This document shows, in pieces, positions 29,276 through 36,973 of a DNA stretch of 64,000 bases. The first letter of the stretch is position 1, and each line of letters opens with the position of its first letter. The notes under the pieces are model-generated. The model was not told the DNA's origin and did not search any database. It saw nothing but the letters and a program-made list of their open reading frames with translations. The position numbers were made by a program, and so were the translations under genes. Origin of the DNA: Planctomycetota bacterium (GTDB lineage Bacteria > Planctomycetota > B15-G4 > SIAN01); contig JANQQL010000043.1 of NCBI GenBank assembly GCA_028289345.1, positions 1-64,000 on the forward strand, written 5' to 3'.

Positions 29276-30310
29276 ATGGTCGCCCCGAGCGACGCGATAC
29301 CGGCGAAGCCTCCGCTCCCCATGGGTGTGGTGGTGATTGGTCGGAACGAGGGATCGCGGCTGGATCTCGCTCTCGATTCCGTCCTCTCCTGCCAGGTTCC
29401 GGCCGTGTACGTCGACAGTGGCTCCACGGACGGCAGCCCGGAACGGGCACGATCCAAGGGTTTCCCGGTGATCGAGTTGGACGACTCGTCGCCATTCACC
29501 GCTGCTCGCGGTCGCAACGCCGGTCAACATGAGCTACTTCGACGCCATCCCGACATTTCGCTTCTTCAGTTTCTGGACGGTGATTGCGCGTTGGCCGCCA
29601 ACTGGTTGGCTCGGGGCACCGATTACCTCCAAGCTCACCCGAACGTGGGTCTGGTTTTTGGACGACGTCGAGAAGCCAATCCTCGCGACTCCCTTTACAA
29701 CTACCTGTGTGATCTCGAGTGGGACGGCTCCCCGGGCCCATCGACCTCTTGTGGAGGCGATGTCCTGGTCCGACGCGAGGCGTTCCAAGACGCCGGCGGC
29801 TACAACCCAACACTCATTGCCGGTGAGGACCCGGAGTTCAGTTTTCGCGTTCGCCGAGCGGGCTGGACCATTCATCGACTCGGCGAAGAAATGACGGTCC
29901 ACGACGCCGCCATGAAGCGCTTTTCCCAATGGTGGCGAAGGTCTGTTCGAACCGGTCACGCCTACGCGGAGTGCCGCTCGATGCACGGCAGTTCGGCAGA
30001 GCGATTTCGCGTTCGCGAAACCGACAGCAACTGGTTCTGGGGCCTGGCGATCCCCGCCGGAATTGCCGTAGTTGCCGGAATGCTGGGCCCTGCTGCGTGG
30101 GGGGCCCTGCTCCTCTATCCCGCCCAGGCCATTCGCATTGCCGTTCGGGAGCGGCGAACTCGATCCGAGGGTGCCCTTTGCTGGGGGTGCTTTTGCGTCC
30201 TGTCGAAGTTTCCCCAAGTGCTTGGGCAAGCGTCCTTCTGGTGGCATCGTTGGAGGGGCCGTCGCACCGCCTTGGTGGAGTACAAAGGACCCACGCCAAA
30301 CCGTGACTAG
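29276..30310 (+). CDS. Glycosyltransferase family 2
   Basis: This GT-A fold enzyme has 344 residues. It has MGVVVIGRNEGSRLDLALDS near the N-terminus, AVYVDSGSTDGSPE, the metal-binding DGD in LLQFLDGDCALAANWL, and a catalytic acidic region in AGEDPEFSFRVRRAG. Hydrophobic helices lie in the C-terminal third (LAIPAGIAVVAGMLGPAAWG), so it is likely membrane-associated. ATG at 29276, 7 bases after the sugar transferase stop; the 3' end overlaps the next glycosyltransferase by 8 bases. Its sugar donor cannot be read. Confidence 0.9.
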   Translation: MVAPSDAIPAKPPLPMGVVVIGRNEGSRLDLALDSVLSCQVPAVYVDSGSTDGSPERARSKGFPVIELDDSSPFTAARGRNAGQHELLRRHPDISLLQFLDGDCALAANWLARGTDYLQAHPNVGLVFGRRREANPRDSLYNYLCDLEWDGSPGPSTSCGGDVLVRREAFQDAGGYNPTLIAGEDPEFSFRVRRAGWTIHRLGEEMTVHDAAMKRFSQWWRRSVRTGHAYAECRSMHGSSAERFRVRETDSNWFWGLAIPAGIAVVAGMLGPAAWGALLLYPAQAIRIAVRERRTRSEGALCWGCFCVLSKFPQVLGQASFWWHRWRGRRTALVEYKGPTPNRD

Positions 30311-31301
30311 CGCCCCAACCACTGGTTCTTCCCTCTCGCCCCTCGCGGTGGTCGTGGTTAACTATCGAACTCCCCAGCTGACTCTGCAATGCCTGGATTC
30401 CCTGGCGCCGGAGCTGCAGCCGATTGGCGGTTCGCGTTGCATCGTCGTCGACAACGCGTCCGGCGATGACTCCGTGTCGACACTGCGCCAAGAGATTCAA
30501 CGCCGTCGTTGGCAACACTGGGTCCAGGTGATGGAATCCAAACGCAATGGCGGCTTCTCCGCCGGGAACAACCAGGGCATTCACTCCTTCCATGCCGAAC
30601 ACTACTTGTTGGTCAATAGCGACGTGGTCGTTCAACAAGGTTGCGTTGCTGCGCTCCTCGAGGCCTCGCTCCGGCACCCCGGGGCCGGTGCCATCGGCCC
30701 GCGACTGATGTATCCCGATCGAGCACTGCATCACAGCTGCTACCGCTTCATGAGCCCCGGCTCCGAGTTCCTTCGCGCCGCCGCCACCGGTCCGCTCAGT
30801 CGTTGGCTGTCTCGCTGGGTCACCACCCTCCCCCATCTGGAAACCCCCACCGAACCGGATTGGACGAGCTTTGCTTGCGTGCTGCTCAAAAGAGCGGCTC
30901 TCCAAGAGGCAGGACCCCTCGACGAATCGTTCTTTCTCTATTTCGAAGACCAAGACTACTGCCGCACTCTTCGGGCACGGGGGTGGTCGGTTCTCCATTG
31001 GCCTTCGGCGCGAGCAGTTCACCACGCCGGCGCTTCGGGCACGGTGCGTCAGGCAACGGCGCGTCGGGATCGACGGCCTCGCTACTACTACGCATCGCGT
31101 TCGCGCTACTTTGCCAAGAGCTTCGGCACGACCGGACTCTGGCGCGCCAATCTGTCTTGGGCATGTGGAAGAGCCATCTCGTGGCTCCGCGAAACGTTCG
31201 GCCAAAAGCAACCGCACTTGTGTCACCGGGAAGGCTGGGATCTATGGACCCATGGCCTCGCCCCCTTGAGTCCTCACCCTCCGGGGGAGGACCAACAATG
31301 A
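30303..31301 (+). CDS. Glycosyltransferase family 2 (rhamnosyltransferase-like)
   Basis: This GT2 enzyme has 332 residues: LAVVVVNYRTPQLTLQCLDS at the N-terminus, IVVDNASGDDSV, KRNGGFSAGNNQGI, the metal site LLVNSDVVVQ and the acceptor/base region LDESFFLYFEDQDYCRTLR. This set is typical of WbbL-type rhamnosyltransferases, although donor specificity is a guess. The GTG at 30303 overlaps the previous gene by 8 bases and puts the GT2 strand near the N-terminus; a longer in-frame ORF from 30072 lies inside the previous gene. It is followed by the sulfotransferase with an ATGA overlap. Confidence 0.88.
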   Translation: MTSAPTTGSSLSPLAVVVVNYRTPQLTLQCLDSLAPELQPIGGSRCIVVDNASGDDSVSTLRQEIQRRRWQHWVQVMESKRNGGFSAGNNQGIHSFHAEHYLLVNSDVVVQQGCVAALLEASLRHPGAGAIGPRLMYPDRALHHSCYRFMSPGSEFLRAAATGPLSRWLSRWVTTLPHLETPTEPDWTSFACVLLKRAALQEAGPLDESFFLYFEDQDYCRTLRARGWSVLHWPSARAVHHAGASGTVRQATARRDRRPRYYYASRSRYFAKSFGTTGLWRANLSWACGRAISWLRETFGQKQPHLCHREGWDLWTHGLAPLSPHPPGEDQQ

Positions 31302-32179
31302 ACGAGCCGGACTTTCTGATCATCGGTGCGATGAAGTGTGCAACCTCGACCCTGCACGAACAGTTGAGTGCCCAGCCCGGTTTCTTCATGACCGAGCCGA
31401 AGGAGCCGAACTTCTTCAGCAACGACTCTCGTTACGAACAAGGATGGCGCTGGTACCAAGCGCTCTTCGATGCGGCCCCCCCGGGCGCCCTCCGTGGGGA
31501 AAGCAGCACCCACTACTCGAAACTGCCGACCTATCCAGACACCATTGCTCGCATGAAACAGCACCTGGGAGTCCGCACCAAGTTTCTGTACGTCATGCGT
31601 CAGCCAGAGTCCCGGCTCATCTCTCAATACATTCATGAGTGGACCCAGCGAGTCATCCGGGTCCCCCTCGCGCGTGCCATCCACTCTCATCCCGAGCTGC
31701 TGCACTACAGTTGCTACGCCAGACAGCTGGAGCCCTACCTCGAAGCCTTCGGACGCCAACGAGTGCTGGGCGTGTTCTTCGAACGCCTCCAGCAGTTCCC
31801 TCAGCAAGAGCTAGAGCGCATTGGACGGTTTCTCGGAGTCACGCAACCGCTCTCCTGGAAAACCACTCTTCCTCCCAAGAACGTGTCCTCGCAGCGCCTG
31901 CGCCGCAGTCCCGTGCGCGATTGGATCGTGAATGCCCCGGTTCTCCGCGACATTCGCACGCGCTTCGTCCCTCAGAGCGTGCGTGATCGCATCAAAGACA
32001 TCTGGCGCATGAAGCAGCGGCCCGCTCTGAGTGGCGAAGCACAGACGTTCGCCCGCGAATGCCTCGACCGCGACCTTCAGATCCTCAGCCGCTGGCTCGG
32101 GGAAGAGGTCCGCTGCTCCAACTGGACCGGGGTGGCGCAGAACCACTCGGGTGATTGGGCGGAAACGCCAAAGTCATGA
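31298..32179 (+). CDS. PAPS-dependent sulfotransferase
   Basis: This sulfotransferase has 293 residues. The 5'-phosphosulfate-binding loop is FLIIGAMKCATSTLHEQL at the N-terminus, and the 3'-phosphate site is YVMRQPESRLISQYIHEW. The rest fits the heparan/carbohydrate sulfotransferase family (KEPNFFS, LPPKNVSSQRLRR). It would transfer sulfate from PAPS to the glycan, implying a sulfated EPS. ATG at 31298 has GGGGGAGG about 8 bases upstream and overlaps the previous stop. No PAPS-synthesis gene is in the window. It overlaps the convergent GT2 gene by 6 bases. Confidence 0.88.
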   Translation: MNEPDFLIIGAMKCATSTLHEQLSAQPGFFMTEPKEPNFFSNDSRYEQGWRWYQALFDAAPPGALRGESSTHYSKLPTYPDTIARMKQHLGVRTKFLYVMRQPESRLISQYIHEWTQRVIRVPLARAIHSHPELLHYSCYARQLEPYLEAFGRQRVLGVFFERLQQFPQQELERIGRFLGVTQPLSWKTTLPPKNVSSQRLRRSPVRDWIVNAPVLRDIRTRFVPQSVRDRIKDIWRMKQRPALSGEAQTFARECLDRDLQILSRWLGEEVRCSNWTGVAQNHSGDWAETPKS

Positions 32180-33058
32180 GTTGTCCCCCCGTCCAAGCAG
32201 TCGGCGCCATTGCCAACGTCTCAGGTGCCGCCGGAACTCGAGATCCGGATAGCGTGGCGCCCCCTGGATCGCGGCCAGCAAAAATCCGCCGACGATCAAC
32301 GCCCCGCCCACGACATAAGGTTTCTCGCGCATCCGGAAAGCTCCGCTTGCCAAGACGTAGGGGAACGTGGAGCCCATGAACCACTGCCCGCGCCCCCAGC
32401 GCAATCGCCCTCGATAGACGTTCGCATCCGACGAACCCATGAGGCGCAAGTGCCGGATGTTCAATCGATCATCCCGGATGCTGCGGGTGCGGTAGCCCTC
32501 CATTCGCGCCCGGTGAAAGTCGATCCCGTCCCACATCACTTCTCGAACGAAACCTCCGATTCGCTCGAAGGCTTCCCGCCGATACAGTTTGAACTGCCCG
32601 GCCACCATCTCGTCGATCATGAACTCCTCGACCATTCGCTCCCCCTCGGGGCGGAACACCTTGCCACTGGCAGCAGCGAGCTTCGGGTCGGCCTCGAAGT
32701 AGGTGAGAATCGTGGCAAAGTAGTCGGGAGTGAACTCGAGGTCAGCGTCGACCTTGGCCACGAAGTCATAGTCTCCGGAAACGGCGGCCAGACCCTGATC
32801 AAATGCCTCGATCACTCCTCCGCCCACTTTGCGAAACCCGCGATCTTCTTTGGCGACCACGCGAATCCACGAGTGCTGAGCCGCGGCTTGGTCCAAGATT
32901 CGGCGCGTCCCATCGGTGGAGCCGTCATCGACCAAGACCCACTGCCACGGCTGGACGGACTGAGCGACCATGCAGGCGATTGTCCGAGGAACCGTCGCCT
33001 CTTCATTGCGAACCGGAGAAACAACGACGATGCGGGGCGGTTTCCCGGAGGAGTTCAT
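32174..33058 (-). CDS. Glycosyltransferase family 2
   Basis: This GT-A enzyme has 294 residues: RIVVVSPVRNEEATVPRTIA, WVLVDDGSTDGTRRIL, the DxD in FVAKVDADLEFTPDY, and a region near GFVREVMWDGIDFHRARM corresponding to the catalytic acidic site. A hydrophobic helix (YVVGGALIVGGFLLAAI) near the C-terminus may anchor it. The ATG at 33058 places the first strand at the N-terminus. It marks the right edge of the EPS island and is followed by metabolic genes. It converges on the sulfotransferase gene. Confidence 0.9.
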   Translation of the reverse strand: MNSSGKPPRIVVVSPVRNEEATVPRTIACMVAQSVQPWQWVLVDDGSTDGTRRILDQAAAQHSWIRVVAKEDRGFRKVGGGVIEAFDQGLAAVSGDYDFVAKVDADLEFTPDYFATILTYFEADPKLAAASGKVFRPEGERMVEEFMIDEMVAGQFKLYRREAFERIGGFVREVMWDGIDFHRARMEGYRTRSIRDDRLNIRHLRLMGSSDANVYRGRLRWGRGQWFMGSTFPYVLASGAFRMREKPYVVGGALIVGGFLLAAIQGAPRYPDLEFRRHLRRWQWRRLLGRGDNS

Positions 33059-33068
33059 CGCACGCGGA

Positions 33069-33353
33069 TCAAGACGAAGCAGGCGATTCCGGGGATTGGG
33101 GAGAGGACGTCGTGCCAGCTGCCGTGGAGGCCGACTCGACCTGCGAATCTTTTCGCACGGTTTTCATGAGCATCCGAGTCAGCGGGCGAGCGGTCAGGGC
33201 TCCCGCCAACCAAGACATCCCGATCAGCAAAGCCGCGGGAACATCGACGTTGCGAAACAGGAGACGGATCGTGACAGGATCCAGATTCTGAAAGACGAGG
33301 ATCAAGAGGAGCAGCAACAGGCTCCACACCAGAAACGAAATGAACTTTTGCAA
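33069..33353 (-). CDS. LapA-domain (DUF1049) small membrane protein
   Basis: This 94-residue protein has two membrane helices (FLVWSLLLLLLILVFQNLDP and ALLIGMSWLAGALTAR) with the signature VFQNLDPVTIRLLF characteristic of LapA/YciS-like proteins, which act in lipopolysaccharide assembly control in Gram-negative bacteria. The C-terminal tail is Ser/Thr/Pro-rich. The start is TTG at 33353 with GGAGG 6 bases upstream. It lies 10 bases before the GT2 gene start on the same strand, so the two may be co-transcribed. Confidence 0.8.
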   Translation of the reverse strand: MQKFISFLVWSLLLLLLILVFQNLDPVTIRLLFRNVDVPAALLIGMSWLAGALTARPLTRMLMKTVRKDSQVESASTAAGTTSSPQSPESPASS

Positions 33354-33709
33354 CGACGGCCTCCGGCGCGATCTGGGAACGGGGATGCCGAGGAACTGGT
33401 GCGCCGGCGATCCGCGTCGATTCGTCGAACCCAGACCAGATGGGATGGGGAACTGGCGGTGCCAGGCCCATCCACCCGTCGCGGGACAAAGTGCCTCGCT
33501 TCGACACCCGGCTGGGGGAACCCGGGATTATCGAGCACCGGCCTCGAAGTACCAACCATCCCCTCGTCGCCGTCGGGGCACGCAGCTTGAAAGCCCCTGG
33601 GGACGGCTGTAGGGTTCGACGTCCGCTTTTCCGCATGGGCCCGTCTTCCCGGCCCATCCCCGCGCGGGACGCCTGCGCGACTCGTTCCCTCCGACTCACG
33701 GCCATTCCT
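33354..33709. other. Divergent intergenic region, LapA-domain gene / carboxyltransferase gene
   Basis: There are 356 bases between divergent genes. It must carry both promoters, but I recognise no specific element and no credible gene; the open frames that cross it are extensions or antisense shadows of neighbours. Confidence 0.5.
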
Positions 33710-35539
33710 ATGAGTACGACTTCCAAAGGTTCTTCTCGCAAGAAGAACTCTCGTTCCAAGGGCAGCTCCAAGGCCCGGGGCTCCAAGAAGGCCGCCTCCA
33801 AAAGCAAGGCAGGCACCTCCGCCAGCGAAGACTCCCCCGCGGAGCCGGCGACGCCCCCCGTGCTTCCCGAGGCATCGGACGCAGGGCCCCTCCTTCGAAG
33901 CCGCCTCGACAAGGACGGCGAGCAGTATCAAGCCCAGCGCGAGAAGGTAGAGAACCACTGGGAGTCGATCGCCACGGACCTGGAACGGATTCAACTCGGC
34001 GGCGGAGAGAAAGCCATTGCCCGCCAGCACGGCAAAGGACGTCTGACTGCCCGAGAGCGCATCGACCAACTCATCGACCCGGAGACGAAGTTCTTCGAGT
34101 TGGGCGCCTTCGCCGCCCACGGCATGTACGAAGAGTGGGGAACGCCTCCGGCCGCCGGGGTGGTCGCCGGGATCGGTCAAGTGTCCCAACGCCAGTTCAT
34201 GATCATCGCCAACGATGCCACCGTGAAAGCCGGCGCATTCTTTCCGATGACCGCCAAGAAGGTCATTCGCTGTCAGCGCATTGCGCTCGAAAACCATCTC
34301 CCGGTGATTTACCTAGTCGACTCGGCGGGCGTGTTCTTACCCCTTCAAGACGAGATTTTCCCGGACGAAGACGACTTCGGTCGCGTGTTCCGACACAACG
34401 CTGTGCTGTCCGCCAAGGGAGTGCCTCAGATCGCCGCGATCATGGGGATGTGCGTTGCCGGCGGCGCCTACCTGCCAGTGATGTGTGACACCGTGCTCAT
34501 GACCGAAGGTTCCGGCCTGTTCCTCGCCGGCCCGGCTTTGGTTCGCGCGGCCATCGGCCAGCAAGTCAGCGCAGAGGAACTCGGCGGAGCCAAGATGCAC
34601 GCCGAGGTCTCTGGCACCGTCGACTTCCACGAGCCGGACGACGAGTCGTGCCTGCGACGGATTCGACGCATCGCGGCAAAGTTGGGCCCGGCGCCCCGCG
34701 CTCCCTTCGATCAGGTCGAGTCTCAAGAACCGGTTTACGACACGGCCGATCTGGTGGGATTGGTTCCGGACAGTCCCGGTGCCGAGTACGACATCCGGGA
34801 AGTCATTGCTCGCTTGGTTGACCAGAGCGCGTTCGAGGAGTACCGAGCGAACTACGGCCCCACGATTGTGTGTGGTTTCGCCAGGATTGGCGGATTCTCG
34901 GTCGGCATCGTCGCCAATCAGAAGACCCACAGCCGTCGCCCGGACCATCCGGTGCAATTCGGGGGCGTCATCTACAGTGACACGGCGGAGAAAGCAGCCC
35001 GCTTCATCCTGGATTGCAACCAGAATCGGGTTCCGTTGATCTTCCTGCACGACGTCAACGGGTTCATGGTCGGGCGAGATTCCGAGCGTGGAGGAATCAT
35101 TCGCGCCGGTGCCAAGATGGTGAACGCGGTCTCCAACAGCGTGGTCCCGAAGATCAGCGTGATTCTAGGCGGGAGTTTTGGCGCTGGGCACTACGCCATG
35201 TGCGGCAAGGCCTACGATCCTCGCTTCCTGTTCTGCTGGCCGAGTGCCCGCTACGCGGTCATGGGTGGCGCCCAAGCGGCAACCACGCTTTTGGATCTTC
35301 AACTCGCACAGATGAAGAAGCAGGGCAAAGAACCGTCGGACAAGGAAGTCGCCGAACTCCGCCAGGATGTCGAGCAACGCTATGCTGACGCTCTGGATCC
35401 GCGCTACGCGGCGGCGAGACTCTGGTGCGACCGGATTCTGCATCCGGCGGAAACGCGGGACGCCCTGATCACCGCACTCCACGTGGCGTCCCACCAACCC
35501 GAACTCCCGGAGCTCAAGGTGGGCGTGTATCAGTCCTGA
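33710..35539 (+). CDS. Biotin-dependent acyl-CoA carboxylase, carboxyltransferase (beta) subunit
   Basis: This carboxyltransferase has 609 residues. Core motifs: GKGRLTARERIDQLIDPETK, FFELGAFAAHGMYEEWGTPP, DSAGVFLPLQDEIFPDEDDF, GMCVAGGAYLPVMCD, and the C-terminal half QKTHSRRPDHPVQFGGVIYS, FLHDVNGFMVGRDSERGGII, SFGAGHYAMCGKAYDPRF. It resembles methylcrotonyl-/geranyl-CoA carboxylase beta subunits and would carboxylate an acyl-CoA with a biotin-bearing alpha subunit not present here. The first ~45 residues after the ATG at 33710 are a low-complexity Ser/Lys/Arg tail (SSRKKNSRSKGSSKARGSKK) not usual in the family. A role in leucine or isoprenoid catabolism fits the nearby AtuA and enoyl-CoA hydratase genes. 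Confidence 0.93.
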   Translation: MSTTSKGSSRKKNSRSKGSSKARGSKKAASKSKAGTSASEDSPAEPATPPVLPEASDAGPLLRSRLDKDGEQYQAQREKVENHWESIATDLERIQLGGGEKAIARQHGKGRLTARERIDQLIDPETKFFELGAFAAHGMYEEWGTPPAAGVVAGIGQVSQRQFMIIANDATVKAGAFFPMTAKKVIRCQRIALENHLPVIYLVDSAGVFLPLQDEIFPDEDDFGRVFRHNAVLSAKGVPQIAAIMGMCVAGGAYLPVMCDTVLMTEGSGLFLAGPALVRAAIGQQVSAEELGGAKMHAEVSGTVDFHEPDDESCLRRIRRIAAKLGPAPRAPFDQVESQEPVYDTADLVGLVPDSPGAEYDIREVIARLVDQSAFEEYRANYGPTIVCGFARIGGFSVGIVANQKTHSRRPDHPVQFGGVIYSDTAEKAARFILDCNQNRVPLIFLHDVNGFMVGRDSERGGIIRAGAKMVNAVSNSVVPKISVILGGSFGAGHYAMCGKAYDPRFLFCWPSARYAVMGGAQAATTLLDLQLAQMKKQGKEPSDKEVAELRQDVEQRYADALDPRYAAARLWCDRILHPAETRDALITALHVASHQPELPELKVGVYQS

Positions 35540-35607
35540 GGGACGACTTCCCACGCGACCCGCCAACCACGATCGGGTGATCGTCACGCAGCCAGGATGG
35601 TGATCAC

Positions 35608-36948
35608 TCAGGTCCCCTGAGCAGCCTCGGTGACTTGAACCATTCGTTCGAGGGCTGCGCGCGCATCGCGACGCACTTCCTCCTGTTCCTCGGGATCCAG
35701 GCGCTCGCGATAACCGGTCGCCTCGTCCACCGAGTCCCCCACCTCGACTCGATTCAAATCAGGCGCCTTGCCTCGGCGCAGAAGGTCGACCATCGCGACC
35801 AAGTGAGGGGGATCGTTTCGGGACATGGTGGCGCAACCGCAACCCTGGGCCTGACTCCCGGGCACCTCGGCCAGGTGCACGACCTCCACGCCGCGCTGTT
35901 CCGCAAGCTGCCGCGCATTCCTCACGAAATGGCCCTCGGTCGCAATGGCGAGCTTGGAACCGGGTTCCGCTTGCAAGACTTCGTTCCAGAGGTACTTGGT
36001 CGAGCCCGCGCCATCGGCGCAGCGGACGACTGCGAGCGGGCATTCGGGATGAACCAAGGTCCGGTAGCCGGCACTGCGCCAATGTTCGACCATCGCCGGT
36101 TGAAAGACAGTGTGCACTCCGCAGAAGCTCCCCCAGTGGATCACTTCGGCACGGTCCAGCGCTTCCCGTTCCTTCTCGGAGAGCTTGCTGACGCGCTGCT
36201 GCATCCCCTCGACCCCGCCGCCCCACTGGAACTGAGCCTCGGTGGGAATGCCGAGTTGCCAGCAGGCGACTTCTCCCAAATGGCGGTCCGGCACGAAGAA
36301 GATCTTCTTGCCCTGGTTCCTTGCCCAGCCGAGTACGTGGCGCGCGTTGCTGCTAGTGCACACTGCTCCGCCGGTCTTGCCCGCCAAGGCTTTGACTCGC
36401 CCCGAGGTGTTCATGTAGGCGACGACCAGCAGATCATCCCCGTAACGTTCGCGCAACTCTTCGAACACGGGAGCGATGTGGTGTTCCTTGGCGAACATCT
36501 CCATGGTACACCCGGCCCGCGGATTGGTGATGTAGACGGTCTGAGTCGGATGGGCCAAGGTGGCGATGGACTCTGCCATGAAATGGACCGCCGACTCGAT
36601 CACCCACTTGACCTGGGAATGCTGACGAGCCTGCAGTGCCAGCTCGTAGGAATCCGCAATCCTCCCGCCATACCTCTCGACCAACTTGACGATCTCTCCG
36701 CCCATGTAGTAGTGGGCGAGCAACATCATCTGGTCGCCGAACTCGTCACAAGCCGGCTTCAGATAAGAGTCCATCCAGGGCAAGACCGTTTCGGGGGTCC
36801 GATCGGGCAGCGCCAGATACTCTTCTGCGTACGGCTGGAACTCCTCTTGGTATCGATCCAGAGGGAGGTCGGTTTGACACAACGGGACTTCCGGCACGAT
36901 TTCGATGCCGCTGAAACGCACGGACCGGTCGAGGGAGCGGGTCGTCAC
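35608..36948 (-). CDS. nadA: Quinolinate synthase NadA
   Basis: This 4Fe-4S enzyme of 446 residues condenses iminoaspartate and dihydroxyacetone phosphate to quinolinate for NAD synthesis. The three cluster cysteines are seen at Cys147 (NPRAGCTMEMF), Cys197 (GKTGGAVCTSSNA) and Cys303 (VHPECPLAVV). Other blocks are LLAHYYMGGEIVKLVE, VAYMNTSGRVKAL and FFVPDRHLGEVACWQLG. It is longer than E. coli NadA (347 aa), mainly through an N-terminal extension of about 70 residues. The GTG at 36948 has AAGGAG nearby (AAGGAGATCCCC-GTG), a decisive start. No nadB or nadC is adjacent. Confidence 0.95.
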   Translation of the reverse strand: MTTRSLDRSVRFSGIEIVPEVPLCQTDLPLDRYQEEFQPYAEEYLALPDRTPETVLPWMDSYLKPACDEFGDQMMLLAHYYMGGEIVKLVERYGGRIADSYELALQARQHSQVKWVIESAVHFMAESIATLAHPTQTVYITNPRAGCTMEMFAKEHHIAPVFEELRERYGDDLLVVAYMNTSGRVKALAGKTGGAVCTSSNARHVLGWARNQGKKIFFVPDRHLGEVACWQLGIPTEAQFQWGGGVEGMQQRVSKLSEKEREALDRAEVIHWGSFCGVHTVFQPAMVEHWRSAGYRTLVHPECPLAVVRCADGAGSTKYLWNEVLQAEPGSKLAIATEGHFVRNARQLAEQRGVEVVHLAEVPGSQAQGCGCATMSRNDPPHLVAMVDLLRRGKAPDLNRVEVGDSVDEATGYRERLDPEEQEEVRRDARAALERMVQVTEAAQGT

Positions 36949-36973
36949 GGGGATCTCCTTGGTACGCGATTCA

